Shown here: one piece after another, positions 33,464-42,679 of the stretch
How the letters are laid out: every line of letters begins with the position of its first letter
Numbering within the stretch: position 1 is the stretch's first letter
Origin: Streptomyces genisteinicus
GTDB taxonomy: Bacteria > Actinomycetota > Actinomycetes > Streptomycetales > Streptomycetaceae
Reading direction: 5' to 3'
NCBI RefSeq assembly: GCF_014489615.1
Contig: NZ_CP060825.1
Span: forward strand, 1,839,501-1,903,500
DNA: 64,000 nucleotides
Program-made: the position numbers and the translations under genes
The notes under the pieces: generated by a model
The model's input: the letters and a program-made list of their open reading frames with translations, nothing else
Told to the model about the DNA's origin: nothing
The model's database searches: none

Positions 33464-34192
33464 ATGGCACGCAGCAACGGCGCCGGTCCCGGCCGCCGGG
33501 CCAGCGACCGCGGCAAGTACGGCCGGCTCAGCCGCGAACGCGTGCTCGCCGCGGCACTGGAGATCGTCGACCGGGAGGGCCTGACGGCACTGAGCATGCG
33601 GCGCCTCGGCGCCGGGCTCGGCGTGGAGGCGATGGCGCTGTACCGGTACGCGCCGAGCAAGGACGCGCTGCTGGACGGACTCGTGGAAGCCCTGTACACG
33701 GAGGTCGGCGAGGCTCTCGCCGCGGACGGGGCGGAGCCGGACAGGACGGAGCCGGACGGGGCGCGCGCGCAGCTGCGCCGCGCGGCGGTCGCGACCTACC
33801 GGGTGGCGCTCGCCCACCCGCACGTGGTGCCGCTGCTGGCCACCCGCATACTGTCCGTCCCGCTCGCCCGCCGCCCCCGTGCCGTGCTCCGCGAGCACGA
33901 ACGGGTGCTCGCCCTGCTCGCCGCGGCGGGAGTGCCGGATCCCGCGGCACCGGCCGCCTACCGCGCCCTGATGTCCTGGCTGCTGGGCTACCTGTTCGTC
34001 GACCTCCAGGCCATGGTGGACAACCCGGACGAGGCGGACCCGGGCTTCCGGCTGGGCCTGCACCGCATCCCGGTCCAGGACTTCCCGCGGCTCCGCGACC
34101 TCGCCCCCGCCCTCGCGGAACCCGGCGGCGAAGCCGAACTCACCGCCGGGCTCGACGCGTTGCTCGACCGCCTCCTCCCCGGGGCCCGCTGA
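33464..34192 (+). CDS. TetR-family transcriptional regulator
   Basis: The 242-aa regulator has a standard N-terminal helix-turn-helix: RVLAAALEIVDREGLTALSMRRLGAGLGVEAMALYRYAPSKDALLDGLVEALY (about residues 22-74). The C-terminal ligand-binding part is of the TetR_C type (AAVATYRVALAHPHVVPLLATRIL, YRALMSWLLGYLFVDLQAM). The ATG at 33464 follows AGGAGG by 7 bases; the frame is open further upstream, but that region is promoter and CGCAT repeats. It is divergent from the glycan operon and convergent with the RND transporter gene, so either could be the target. The shared DNA element favours the glycan genes. Confidence 0.9.
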   Translation: MARSNGAGPGRRASDRGKYGRLSRERVLAAALEIVDREGLTALSMRRLGAGLGVEAMALYRYAPSKDALLDGLVEALYTEVGEALAADGAEPDRTEPDGARAQLRRAAVATYRVALAHPHVVPLLATRILSVPLARRPRAVLREHERVLALLAAAGVPDPAAPAAYRALMSWLLGYLFVDLQAMVDNPDEADPGFRLGLHRIPVQDFPRLRDLAPALAEPGGEAELTAGLDALLDRLLPGAR

Positions 34193-34249
34193 CACCCCCG
34201 CCCCGGACCCCGCGGTCCACGCCGCCGGAGCGGGCGCGGCCCCGGTACG

Positions 34250-34289
34250 CCCCAGGGCCCCGCGGCCGTGCGGCCGCGGGGCCCTGGGG
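34250..34289. terminator. Bidirectional terminator between tetR and the RND gene
   Basis: A perfect 19-bp inverted repeat with only two unpaired central bases (34269-34270) forms a near cruciform-type palindrome. Confidence 0.9.
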
Positions 34290-34319
34290 TGGTGCGCCGG
34301 TCGCGCGGCCGCGAGGCCG

Positions 34320-37300
34320 CTACGCGCGCGACGGCTCCAGCGGAGCCTTCTCGTCCGGCTGCTCCGCCTCGCGCTTCGCGTCCCGCTTGGCCTCGCGCCT
34401 GGCGCGGCGGCGCTCCTTGCGGAGCTCCACCATCGCGTAGAGCGTCGGCACCAGCAGCAGCGTCAGCAGCGTCGAGGTGATCAGACCGCCGATGACCACG
34501 ATGGCCAGCGGCTTGGCGATGAAGCCGCCCTCGCCGGTGACGCCGAGCGCCATCGGCAGCAGGGCGAAGATCGTCGCCAGTGCCGTCATCAGGATCGGGC
34601 GCAGCCGGTGCCGGCCGCCCTCGATCACCGCCTCCACCACTCCGAGGCCCTGGGCCCGGTACTGGTTGATGAGGTCGATCAGCACGATGGCGTTGGTGAC
34701 CACGATGCCGATGAGCATCAGCATGCCGATCATCGCCGGCACGCCCATCGGCGTGCCCGTCAGGATCAGCAGACCGAGCGCGCCGGTCGCCGCGAACGGG
34801 ATGGAGACCAGCAGGATCAGCGGCTGGATCAGCGAGCGGAACGTGGCGACCAGCAGCATGAAGACGATGGCCACCGCCGCCAGCATCGCGAGCCCGAGGT
34901 TGAGGAAGGCCTCCTCCTGGTCCTGGGACACTCCGCCGATGGACGCCGTGGCGCCCTCCGGCAGGTCGAGCGCGCTGATCTTCGTCTGGAGCTCGGCGCT
35001 GACCGCGCCGGTGTTGTCACCGGTGGGCTTGGCGGTGACCGTGGCGGCCCGCGAGCCGTCGATCCGGGTCATCGAGACCGGCCCCGGGACCAGCTTCACC
35101 TCGGCGATGTCGCCGAGCTTCACCGGGCCGAGCGGCAGGGCCCGCAGCTCCTCCATGGTCTGCGCCGGCCTCGCCGACGTGATGACGATGTCCCGCTCGG
35201 CGTCGCCGAGGACCGCGGTCCCGGCGGGCGTGCCGCGCACCGCCTGGCCGACGGCCATCCCGAGGGCGGCGTCGTTGAATCCGGCGTCGGCGGCCTTCGC
35301 GGTCGCCTTGACGGAGATCCGGGGCACGGACTGGGCGAGGTCGCTCTGCACGTCGGTGACGTCGTCGAGCTCGGCGACCTCGGCGCGGACGGCCTCGGTG
35401 GCCTTCTCCAGCACCTCGGCGTCGGACGCCTTGACCACGACGCTCAGGTCCTGGCTGCCGAAGCCGTCGCCGGAGGCGACCGTCGTCTCGCCGATGCCGT
35501 CGAGCGCGCCGAGCTCCTTCTCGATCCGGTCGCGGACCGTCTCGAACGCGGACGCCTCCTCCAGCGTGAGCTGGTAGGACGCCTGGTTGGCGCCGGTGCC
35601 GCCGCCGAAGGCGGCCATGAAGCCGGAGGAACCGACGGTGACCTGGTAGTCCTTCACCTCGTCGATGCCCTGGAGGACCTTCTCGACCTTCTTCGCCGAC
35701 TCGTCGGCCGCCGCCAGGCTGGTGCCGGGGGCCAGCTCCTGCTTGATCGACATGACCTCCTGCTCGCCCTGGTCGAAGAAGTTCGTCTTGAGCAGTCCGG
35801 CCATGCCGAACGTGCCGAAGAGGACCACGAGGGCGAGCACGACGCTGGTGAGGCGCCGGCGGGTGGCGAAGCGGAGGACGGGGACGTAGGCGCGCTGGAG
35901 CCGGCTCTTCGTCTCCTTCTCCTCGGCGATACGCCGCGCCTCCTCCGGGTCCATGCCGCGCACCGCCTTCGGCGCGCGCAGGAACCAGTACGACAGCACG
36001 GGGACGACGGTCAGCGACACCAGCAGCGACGCCAGCAGGGCCGCTGTGACGGTCAGGCTGAACGAGCCGAACAGCTCGCCGACCATGCCGCCGACGAGAC
36101 CGATGGGGAGGAACACCGCGACGGTGGTGAGCGTCGAGGAGGTGACGGCGCCCGCCACCTCCTTCACCGCGGTGATGATGGCGCTCTCGCGCTCCTCGCC
36201 GTAGCCGAGGTGCCGCTTGATGTTCTCCAGCACCACGATCGAGTCGTCGACGACCCGGCCGATGGCGATGGTCAGGGCGCCCAGCGTCAGCATGTTGAGC
36301 GACAGGTCCCGGGTCCACAGCACGATCAGCGCCAGGACGACGGAGAGCGGGATGGAGACCGCGGTCACCAGGGTGGAGCGCAGCGAGGCGAGGAAGACCA
36401 GGATCACGACGACGGCGAAGACCAGGCCGAGCGCGCCCTCGGTGGTGAGACCGGAGATCGACTTGGAGACCGCGGGACCCTGGTCGGAGACGACGGTGAT
36501 GTCGGCGCCCTCGCCGAGGTCGGTGCGCAGGCCGGGCAGCTTGTCCTGGACGGCCTCGGAGATGGCGACGGCGCTGCCGTCGTTGTCCATGGTGGCGAAC
36601 ACGGCGAGGCTGGGCCGGCCGTTGGTGCGGGTGAGCGCCACGGGCGTGGACTCGGTCTGCTTCACGGCCGCCACGTCGCCGAGGCGGACGGGCTTGCCCT
36701 CGCCGCCCTGCGGGGGAAGGATCCGCAGGTCCTGGATCTGCTGGAGGCTGGTGAAGCCGCCGCCGACCTGCACCGTGCGGCTCTTGCCGTCCTCGGAGAA
36801 CGAGCCGGCCGGCATCGCGGCACCGCCCGCCCGGAGCGCCTCGGCGAGCGCCATGGTGTTCAGTCCCGCCGCCGCCAGCCGGCGCTCGTCGGGCGTGACG
36901 GAGACCTGGAGGTCCCGGACGCCGTCGACGGAGACCTGGCCGACGCCGTCGATGTCCTCGATCGCGGGGACGACGGTCCGCTCCAGCTGGTCGGCGAGCG
37001 CCTGCTGGTCCTTGTCGGAGGTGACGGCGAGGACGACGGTCGGGATGTCGTCCGTCGAGCCGGCGATCACCTGCGGGTCGACGTCGTCGGGGAGCTGGAC
37101 CCGGGCCCGGTTCACGGCCTGCTGGACGTCGGCGACGAGCTGCTTGGTGCCGTCCCCGTAGTCGAAGCTGGCCATGATCACGGCGTTGCCCTCGCTCGCC
37201 GTGGAGGTGATGCCCTTGATGCCGTCGACGGCCTTGATGGTGGCTTCGAGCGGTTCGACGACCTGCTTCTCCACCACGTCGGGGGAGGCGCCCTGGTACG

Positions 37301-37451
37301 GGGCGAGCACCGACACCATCGGAAGCTCGATGGAGGGCAGCAGCTGCTGCTTGAGCTGGGGTATGGAGATCGCGCCGAAGACGATCGCCACGATCGACAT
37401 CAGCCCGATCAGGGCCCGTTGCTTCAGGCTGAACCTGGACAGCCAGGACAT
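34320..37451 (-). CDS. RND-family (HAE1/AcrB-like) transporter
   Basis: The 1043-aa protein has the two-fold RND layout: helix 1 (RALIGLMSIVAIVFGAISIPQL), a large exported porter domain, helices 2-6, helix 7, a second porter domain and helices 8-12. Signatures include ASPDVVEKQVVEPLE, GIGETTVASG, LTLGALTIAIGRVVDDSIVVLENI with the proton-relay DD pair in helix 4, and GVPAMIGMLMLIGIVVTNAIVL. It is a SwrC/AcrB-type exporter without a periplasmic adaptor or outer-membrane partner, as usual in Gram-positive bacteria. Likely cargo is lipids, amphiphiles or drugs. The C-terminal tail is very basic (RKERRRARREAKRDAKREAEQ). The gene is followed upstream by a two-component system in the same orientation. 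Confidence 0.93.
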   Translation of the reverse strand: MSWLSRFSLKQRALIGLMSIVAIVFGAISIPQLKQQLLPSIELPMVSVLAPYQGASPDVVEKQVVEPLEATIKAVDGIKGITSTASEGNAVIMASFDYGDGTKQLVADVQQAVNRARVQLPDDVDPQVIAGSTDDIPTVVLAVTSDKDQQALADQLERTVVPAIEDIDGVGQVSVDGVRDLQVSVTPDERRLAAAGLNTMALAEALRAGGAAMPAGSFSEDGKSRTVQVGGGFTSLQQIQDLRILPPQGGEGKPVRLGDVAAVKQTESTPVALTRTNGRPSLAVFATMDNDGSAVAISEAVQDKLPGLRTDLGEGADITVVSDQGPAVSKSISGLTTEGALGLVFAVVVILVFLASLRSTLVTAVSIPLSVVLALIVLWTRDLSLNMLTLGALTIAIGRVVDDSIVVLENIKRHLGYGEERESAIITAVKEVAGAVTSSTLTTVAVFLPIGLVGGMVGELFGSFSLTVTAALLASLLVSLTVVPVLSYWFLRAPKAVRGMDPEEARRIAEEKETKSRLQRAYVPVLRFATRRRLTSVVLALVVLFGTFGMAGLLKTNFFDQGEQEVMSIKQELAPGTSLAAADESAKKVEKVLQGIDEVKDYQVTVGSSGFMAAFGGGTGANQASYQLTLEEASAFETVRDRIEKELGALDGIGETTVASGDGFGSQDLSVVVKASDAEVLEKATEAVRAEVAELDDVTDVQSDLAQSVPRISVKATAKAADAGFNDAALGMAVGQAVRGTPAGTAVLGDAERDIVITSARPAQTMEELRALPLGPVKLGDIAEVKLVPGPVSMTRIDGSRAATVTAKPTGDNTGAVSAELQTKISALDLPEGATASIGGVSQDQEEAFLNLGLAMLAAVAIVFMLLVATFRSLIQPLILLVSIPFAATGALGLLILTGTPMGVPAMIGMLMLIGIVVTNAIVLIDLINQYRAQGLGVVEAVIEGGRHRLRPILMTALATIFALLPMALGVTGEGGFIAKPLAIVVIGGLITSTLLTLLLVPTLYAMVELRKERRRARREAKRDAKREAEQPDEKAPLEPSRA

Positions 37452-37596
37452 GGGGTCTCTCTTCTGTGGCGTACGCGGGGAGGGCGGCACTGCGGCCAGC
37501 CTCTCTACCCTGGGGCACCGGACGGGGTGCCTCCGTAGCCCCCAGGTCCCGTTCCTCACGCCGCGCATACCGCAGCTGGAGTATGCTCCGCGCCCT

Positions 37597-38283
37597 TCAG
37601 TCCACCCTCGGACGTACCAGCCCGGACTCGTAGGCGGTGACGACCAGCTGGGCGCGGTCGCGGGCGCCGAGCTTGGCCATCGCCCGGTTCACATGGGTCT
37701 TCACCGTCAGCGGGCTGACCTCCAGCCGTACGGCGATCTCGTCGTTGGAGTGCCCTCCGGCGACGAGCACCAGGACCTCCCGCTCGCGGCCGGTGAGCGC
37801 GGCCAGCCGTTCCGAGCGCACCGCGGTCTCCGGTCCGTCCGCCGGCCCGCCGCCCTGCGCGAGGAACCGGGCGATCAGCCCCTTGGTCGCCACCGGCGAC
37901 AGCAGCGCCTCGCCGCCGGCCGCGACCCTGATGGCGTTGAGCAGTTCGTCCGGTTCCGCGCCCTTGCCGAGGAAGCCGGATGCTCCGGCCCTCAGCGACT
38001 GCACCACGTACTCGTCGACCTCGAACGTGGTCAGCATGACCACCCGTACGTGGGACAGCTCGGGGTCCGCGCTGATCCGGCGGGTGGCGGCGAGACCGTC
38101 GGTGCCGGGCATCCGGATGTCCATCAGGACGACGTCGGCACGGGTGGCACGGGTAAGCGCGACGGCCTCGGCGCCGTCGGCGGCCTCCCCGACGACCTCC
38201 ATGTCCGGTTCGGAGTCCACCAGCACACGGAACGCGCTGCGCAGCAGCGTCTGGTCGTCGGCGAGCAGCACCCTGATCGTCAT
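37597..38283 (-). CDS. NarL/LuxR-family response regulator
   Basis: The 228-aa regulator has a receiver domain (MTIRVLLADDQTLLRSAF; phospho-Asp in DVVLMDIRMPGTDG; LTTF; GKGAE with the conserved Lys) and a C-terminal LuxR helix-turn-helix (LTGREREVLVLVAGGHSNDEIAVRLEVSPLTVKTHVNRAMAKLGARDR). It overlaps the kinase gene stop by four bases (ATGA). About 145 bp separate it from the RND gene, which it may control. Its signal is unknown. Confidence 0.95.
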   Translation of the reverse strand: MTIRVLLADDQTLLRSAFRVLVDSEPDMEVVGEAADGAEAVALTRATRADVVLMDIRMPGTDGLAATRRISADPELSHVRVVMLTTFEVDEYVVQSLRAGASGFLGKGAEPDELLNAIRVAAGGEALLSPVATKGLIARFLAQGGGPADGPETAVRSERLAALTGREREVLVLVAGGHSNDEIAVRLEVSPLTVKTHVNRAMAKLGARDRAQLVVTAYESGLVRPRVD

Positions 38284-39548
38284 GCGTCCTCCCCCGCGCG
38301 GCCGGCCCATGCCGCGCGCCGGGCGGCACCGGCGTCCTCCGCGCCCGTCGTCAGCGGCAGTATCGCCTGCACCCGGAACCCGCCCCCGTAGCGGGGCCCC
38401 GCCGTGAGCACACCGCCGAGCGCGGCGACCCGCTCGCGCATCCCGATCAGGCCGTGCCCGCCGCCGTCGTCCTCCGGCGCGGCCGGGGCGGTCCCGTTGT
38501 CGAGGACGGTGACCTCCAGGGTGGCGCCCACCCGGACCACGCTCACCTCGGCCCGGGCGTCCTCCCCGGCGTGCTTGCGGACGTTGGTCAGCGACTCCTG
38601 GATGATCCGGTAGGCGGCGAGGTCGACGGCCGCGGGCGGGGCCGGTCCGTCGTCGGCGCGGGCGACCTCGACGGTCAGCCCCGCCTGCCGGAAGGTGGTG
38701 ACGAGTTCGGTGAGCACACCGAGGCCGGGCGCGGGCTCGGTGGGCGCCTCCGGGTCGCCGGACTGGCGCAGCAGCCCGACGGTGGCGCGCAGTTCGTTCA
38801 GCGCGGACCGGCTCGCCTCGCGGACGTGCGCGAGGGCCTCCTTCGCCTGGTCGGGGCGCCTGTCCATGACATGGGCGGCGACCCCGGCCTGCACGTTGAC
38901 CAGGGCGATGTGGTGCGCGACGACGTCGTGGAGGTCACGGGCGATCCGCAGCCGCTCCTCGGCGACCCGGCGCCCCGCCTCCTCCTCACGGGTCCGCTCG
39001 GCACGCTCCGCCCGTTCCCTGATCGCGTCGACGAAGGCACGGCGGCTGCGGACCGCGTCGCCCGCGGCGGCCGCCATACCGGTCCAGGCGAAGAGACCGA
39101 GGTTCTCCTGCGCGTACCAGGGCAGCGTGCCGAACGACATCGCGGCGCCGGTCAGCGCGGCCATCGTGAGCAGGCCGACGCGCCAGGTGGTGGGCCGGTC
39201 GGTGCGGGCCGCCACGGTGTAGAGGGCGATCACCGCGCTCATGGAGACGGGCGCCGCGGGGTCCCCGGCCACGAGTTCGACGACGGACAGCGCGCCGGTG
39301 ACGGCGAGGACGGCCATCGGCTCCCGCCGCCGGTACACCAGCGCGGCGGCGGCGACCACCATCAGCAGCGCGCTGCGCACCTCGGGGGTGCGGGTGCCGA
39401 AGGTCGGGCCGTGGGGGCCGTTCGGCTCGGCGAAGGAGCCGGCGACCATGCAGACGAGCACGGCGAGGGCGAGCCCCCCGTCGAGGGCCAGCGGGTGCGC
39501 GCGCAGCCAGCGCTGGGTGCGGGCGAGCCGGTCGGCGAGTGCGGTCAC
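38280..39548 (-). CDS. Sensor histidine kinase (NarL-type, HisKA_3)
   Basis: The 422-aa kinase has four to six N-terminal membrane helices with little exported sequence, then a coiled segment (ERAERAERTREEEAGRRVAEERLRIA), the HisKA_3 motif RDLHDVVAHHIALV (phospho-His) and an HATPase domain (YRIIQESLTNVRKHA N-box, DNGTAP, GGGHGLIGMRERVAALGG). With so short an outside part it probably senses membrane state, in keeping with the neighbouring psp genes and transporter. The GTG at 39548 follows TAACGT by 8 bp and has no ribosome-binding site, so it may be leaderless; a longer N-terminus of 17 aa is possible. Confidence 0.93.
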   Translation of the reverse strand: MTALADRLARTQRWLRAHPLALDGGLALAVLVCMVAGSFAEPNGPHGPTFGTRTPEVRSALLMVVAAAALVYRRREPMAVLAVTGALSVVELVAGDPAAPVSMSAVIALYTVAARTDRPTTWRVGLLTMAALTGAAMSFGTLPWYAQENLGLFAWTGMAAAAGDAVRSRRAFVDAIRERAERAERTREEEAGRRVAEERLRIARDLHDVVAHHIALVNVQAGVAAHVMDRRPDQAKEALAHVREASRSALNELRATVGLLRQSGDPEAPTEPAPGLGVLTELVTTFRQAGLTVEVARADDGPAPPAAVDLAAYRIIQESLTNVRKHAGEDARAEVSVVRVGATLEVTVLDNGTAPAAPEDDGGGHGLIGMRERVAALGGVLTAGPRYGGGFRVQAILPLTTGAEDAGAARRAAWAGRAGEDA

Positions 39549-39630
39549 GGGAGGCAACGTTACGGGGTGCGCCCGGTCCGCCGGACCGGGTCGGGGCACC
39601 TCCGGCGGGCGTGCGGAACGGGCTCGAACG

Positions 39631-39676
39631 CCCGTGCCGCCGTCGCGGACCGGGTGGTCCGCGACGGCGGCACGGG
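39631..39676. terminator. Terminator after pspAA
   Basis: A perfect 21-bp stem with a GGGT loop lies 25 bp past the pspAA stop and isolates it from the kinase operon. Confidence 0.9.
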
Positions 39677-39701
39677 TGGGAGTGGAGTGCCGGGCCGGAG
39701 G

Positions 39702-39983
39702 TCAGGCGCCGGGGATCAGACCGTCCTCGCCGAGCAGTTCGCGGACCTCTTCGAGGGTCGCGTCGGGCGACGGCAGAATCAGCTCGGACGGTTCGAGCGA
39801 GTCCACCGGAAGCGGCTCACCGAGCTCGCGGACCTTCTCCAGGAGAGCGTGCAGCGTGGTCCGGAAGCCGGGGCCGTCACCCGACTCCATCTCGGCGAGC
39901 AGGTCGTCGTCGAGTGTGTCGAGCTCGGGGAAGTGGCTGTCGGCCACCTCGACCTGGCCCTCCCCCATGATCCGTACGATCAT
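39702..39983 (-). CDS. pspAA: PspA-associated protein PspAA
   Basis: The 93-aa protein begins MIVRIMGEGQVEVADSHFPELDTLDDDLLAEMESGDGPGFRTTLHALLEKVRELG, matching the small PspAA domain that accompanies PspA in actinobacteria and other lineages. It is acidic and soluble. It would bind PspA and tune the envelope-stress response. GAGGAA lies 6 bases before the ATG. It is 77 bp downstream of pspA, with a hairpin between. Confidence 0.88.
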   Translation of the reverse strand: MIVRIMGEGQVEVADSHFPELDTLDDDLLAEMESGDGPGFRTTLHALLEKVRELGEPLPVDSLEPSELILPSPDATLEEVRELLGEDGLIPGA

Positions 39984-40023
39984 GACGATTCCTCACTGAC
40001 GGAACGGCGCGGAACGAACGGAC

Positions 40024-40055
40024 GCGGCCGCCGGCGCGACGGCACCGGCGGCCGC
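40024..40055 (-). terminator. Hairpin between pspA and pspAA
   Basis: GCGGCCGCCGG and CCGGCGGCCGC are perfect 11-bp arms around a 10-nt loop. As it lies inside the presumed operon it may lower pspAA expression relative to pspA or protect the pspA mRNA end. Confidence 0.55.
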
Positions 40056-40060
40056 AGCCG

Positions 40061-40855
40061 TCACTGCTTGTCGAACCTCGGGGTGCTCTGCTGCTGACCG
40101 GAGGCGTCCTGGCGCTGCGCACCGCCCTCGATCGCCTGCTGCGAGGCGGGGCCGCCGGCCAGCTCCGCCTTCATGCGCTGGAGTTCCAGCTCGACATCGG
40201 TGCCGCCGGAGAGGCGGTCGAGCTCGGCCTGGATGTCGTCCTTGGCGAGACCGGACTGGTCGTCGAGCGCCCCGGAGGCGAGCAGCTCGTCGATGGCCCC
40301 GGCCCGCGCCTGGAGCTGCGCGGTCTTGTCCTCGGCACGCTGGATCGCGACGCCGACGTCGCTCATCTCCTCGGAGATGCCGGAGAAGGACTCCGCGATC
40401 CGGGTCTGCGCCTGCGCCGCCGTGTAGGTCGCCTTGATCGTCTCCTTCTTGGTGCGGAAGGCGTCGACCTTGGCCTGGAGCCGCTGGGCGGCGAGGGTCA
40501 GCTTCTCCTCCTCGCCCTGGAGCGTCTGATGCTGCGTCTCCAGGTCGGTGACCTGCTGCTGGAGGGCGGCCCGGCGGGACAGCGCCTCACGGGCCAGGTC
40601 CTCGCGGCCCAGCGCGAGGGCCTTGCGGCCCTGGTCCTCCAGCTTGGAGGACTGGCCCTGGAGCTGGTTGAGCTGGAGCTCCAGGCGCTTGCGGGAGGTC
40701 GCCACGTCGGCGACCCCGCGGCGCACCTTCTGCAGCAGCTCCAGCTGCTTCTGGTAGGAGTAATCGAGGGTCTCGCGCGGGTCCTCGGCCCTGTCCAGGG
40801 CCTTGTTCGCCTTCGCGCGGAAGATCATCCCCATACGCTTCATGACACCGCTCAT
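40061..40855 (-). CDS. pspA: Phage-shock protein A (PspA/IM30/Vipp1 family)
   Basis: The 264-aa peripheral membrane protein forms ESCRT-III-like assemblies that protect damaged membranes. It starts with an amphipathic segment (MGMIFRAKANKALDRAEDPRETLDYSYQKQLELLQKVRRGVADV), followed by long heptad-rich coiled coil to residue ~215 (QLNQLQGQSSKLEDQGRKALALGREDLAREALSRR). A polar, Gln-rich tail is probably disordered. No pspF or pspBC is present, as usual in streptomycetes. The 324-bp upstream region holds its promoter. Confidence 0.95.
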   Translation of the reverse strand: MSGVMKRMGMIFRAKANKALDRAEDPRETLDYSYQKQLELLQKVRRGVADVATSRKRLELQLNQLQGQSSKLEDQGRKALALGREDLAREALSRRAALQQQVTDLETQHQTLQGEEEKLTLAAQRLQAKVDAFRTKKETIKATYTAAQAQTRIAESFSGISEEMSDVGVAIQRAEDKTAQLQARAGAIDELLASGALDDQSGLAKDDIQAELDRLSGGTDVELELQRMKAELAGGPASQQAIEGGAQRQDASGQQQSTPRFDKQ

Positions 40856-41179
40856 GGGCTTCGCGCGCCCCCTTCTGACGGACTCGGCTTCAGCACTCCA
40901 ACAGAACCCACAGTACGGGCCCTGCTTCTATTACCGCACTGTTCGAGCGCGGATGCGCTCATCCCCAAGGACGACTGCGACCGGCTCCGCTCCGGCCCAG
41001 GGAGTAGGTGAGCGTCAGGGATCGGTGACCATGCGTCCACTGTGTGGCGGTTCTTTCCCATACGGACGCCCGGCGTGGCCGGATCGTTCCCCGCTCCGGC
41101 CCTCTCCATGCGCGGGCCCACGGCGCTGTGGCACACCTCCTGTCCCGGACCGCCGCGCCACCCCGTACCCTTGGGCCTT
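40856..41179. other. Divergent intergenic region pspA / DUF3043 gene
   Basis: The 324 bp carry no gene that I can support. The AT-richer stretch near 40920-40960 (CTTCTATTACC) is a likely place for the pspA promoter. TACCCT (41166-41171), 8 bp before the rightward GTG, is a candidate -10 box for a leaderless transcript. Confidence 0.5.
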
Positions 41180-41779
41180 GTGTTCCGTAGCCGTTCCAAG
41201 GAAGAGAAGGCCCCCACCGGCAAGGTGACGGCGGACCTCTCCAAGCAGCCCCGTGACCCCGAGGCCCCCAAGGGCCGCCCGACGCCGAAGCGCAGCGAGG
41301 CCCAGGGCAGCCGCCGCGCGCGTGCGAACAGCGCGCCGCTGGACCGCAAGGCCGCCATGAAGCGCCAGCGCGAGGCCCGCCGCGCGGACCTCGCCAAGCA
41401 GCGCGAGGCCCTCGCCAGCGGTGACGAGCGCTATCTGCCGGCCCGTGACAAGGGTCCGGTGCGGCGCTTTGTCCGCGACTTCGTCGACTCCCGCTTCTGC
41501 ATCGCCGAGTTCTTCCTGCCGCTCGCGGTGGTCATCCTCGTGCTGAGCATGATCCGCGTGGCACAGCTCCAGAACATCGCGCTGCTGCTGTGGCTCGGCG
41601 TGATCGTGCTGATCGTGGTGGACTCGATCGGCCTGACCATCAGGCTGAAGAAGCAGCTCAGGGAGCGCTTCCCCGACGAGCCGAAGCGCGGCGCGGTCGC
41701 CTACGGCCTGATGCGCACGCTCCAGATGCGCCGACTGCGTCTGCCCAAGCCCCAGGTCAAGCGCGGAGAACGGCCCTGA
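41180..41779 (+). CDS. DUF3043-family membrane protein
   Basis: The 199-aa protein has a highly basic cytoplasmic N-terminus of about 110 residues (RSRSKEEKAPTGKVTADLSKQPRD..., KRQREARRADLAKQREALASGDERYLPARDKGPVRRFVRDFVDSR). Two helices follow (FFLPLAVVILVLSMI and ALLLWLGVIVLIVVDSIGLTI) and then a basic C-terminus. This is the actinobacterial DUF3043 pattern; M. tuberculosis Rv2206, also beside cob genes, is similar from memory. Function is unknown. GTG 41180 is chosen because of the -10 box 8 bp upstream. Confidence 0.85.
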   Translation: MFRSRSKEEKAPTGKVTADLSKQPRDPEAPKGRPTPKRSEAQGSRRARANSAPLDRKAAMKRQREARRADLAKQREALASGDERYLPARDKGPVRRFVRDFVDSRFCIAEFFLPLAVVILVLSMIRVAQLQNIALLLWLGVIVLIVVDSIGLTIRLKKQLRERFPDEPKRGAVAYGLMRTLQMRRLRLPKPQVKRGERP

Positions 41780-41838
41780 GCCCGCACTCGGCCGCGCCCT
41801 CCGGTCTCGCCGGGGGGTCCGCCGAGTGGCCGGCGGAG

Positions 41839-42585
41839 GTGCACGGACTGCGCAACACCGTGCGCCAGGAACTCGTCGCCCGTCAGCTCGAGGAGCAGAT
41901 CTCCGCCCGCTACCCGGTCGGGCAGCGGCTGCGGGTGCTCGACGTCGGGATGGGGCAGGGCACCCAGGCCCTGCGCCTGGCGCGGGCGGGGCACGCGGTC
42001 ACGGGCATAGAGTCCGACGCGGTCAAGCTGGACGCCGCACGCGAGACGCTGGCGCGGGAACCGGACGGGATCCGCGAACGGGTCCGCCTGGTGGAGGGCG
42101 ACGGCCGGGACACGGGCGTGCACTTCCTCCCCGGCAGCTTCGACGTGGTGCTCTGCCACGGCGTGCTGATGTACGCCGCCGAACCGGACGCCATGCTGGC
42201 GGGCCTCGCCCGGATGCTGGCGCCCGGCGGCCTGCTGTCGCTCCTCGTACGCAACGGCGACGCCCTGGCGATGCGCTCCGGCCTCGCCGGGGACTGGGCC
42301 GGCGCGCAGTCGGCGTTCACCTCGGACACGTACACGAACCGGCTCGGACTGACCGTGCGGGCCGACCGGCTGGCCGCGCTGACGGCCACGCTGGAGGGGA
42401 TCAACGCCCCCCTGCACACCTGGTACGGGGTGCGGGTCTTCACGGACGGCGCCGGCGAGGACGCAGCCGTACCGGAGGGCGACGCGTTGCGGCAGCTCCT
42501 CGCCGCGGAGGACCGGGCCGGACGCACCGACCCCTACCGCGGAGTGGCCGCGCTCCTGCACCTGTGCGGGGTACGGCGGGCCTGA
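41839..42585 (+). CDS. SAM-dependent class I methyltransferase
   Basis: The product (248 aa from the chosen start) has a Rossmann methyltransferase core: RLRVLDVGMGQGTQALRLARAGHAVTGIESD (motif I and the acidic loop), RLVEGDGRDTG, FDVVLCHGVLMYAAEPDAMLAGLARMLAPGGLLSLL (motifs IV and V). It resembles CmoA/SmtA-like proteins. The target is unknown. The start is uncertain: translation may begin at a CTG at the DUF3043 stop (41776), which would add 21 residues; GTG 41839 is the first standard start. Confidence 0.85.
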   Translation: MHGLRNTVRQELVARQLEEQISARYPVGQRLRVLDVGMGQGTQALRLARAGHAVTGIESDAVKLDAARETLAREPDGIRERVRLVEGDGRDTGVHFLPGSFDVVLCHGVLMYAAEPDAMLAGLARMLAPGGLLSLLVRNGDALAMRSGLAGDWAGAQSAFTSDTYTNRLGLTVRADRLAALTATLEGINAPLHTWYGVRVFTDGAGEDAAVPEGDALRQLLAAEDRAGRTDPYRGVAALLHLCGVRRA

Positions 42586-42640
42586 CGGACGCGGTGCGCC
42601 GGACGGAACGCACCGGTGCCGCGGCCCGCAGGTCCGCTCC

Positions 42641-42671
42641 CCGGGGCCCGCGGCGGCGCCGCGGACCCCGG
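42641..42671. terminator. Terminator between convergent genes
   Basis: CCGGGGCCCGCGGC pairs with GCCGCGGACCCCGG with one mismatch and a 3-nt loop, just before the small-protein stop codon on the opposite strand. Confidence 0.7.
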
Positions 42672-42679
42672 GCAGGGGG

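Noticed and set aside
34320..37451. RND transporter as a heavy-metal or drug-resistance island
   Set aside because: No adaptor, outer-membrane partner or resistance genes accompany it, so no specific cargo can be claimed.
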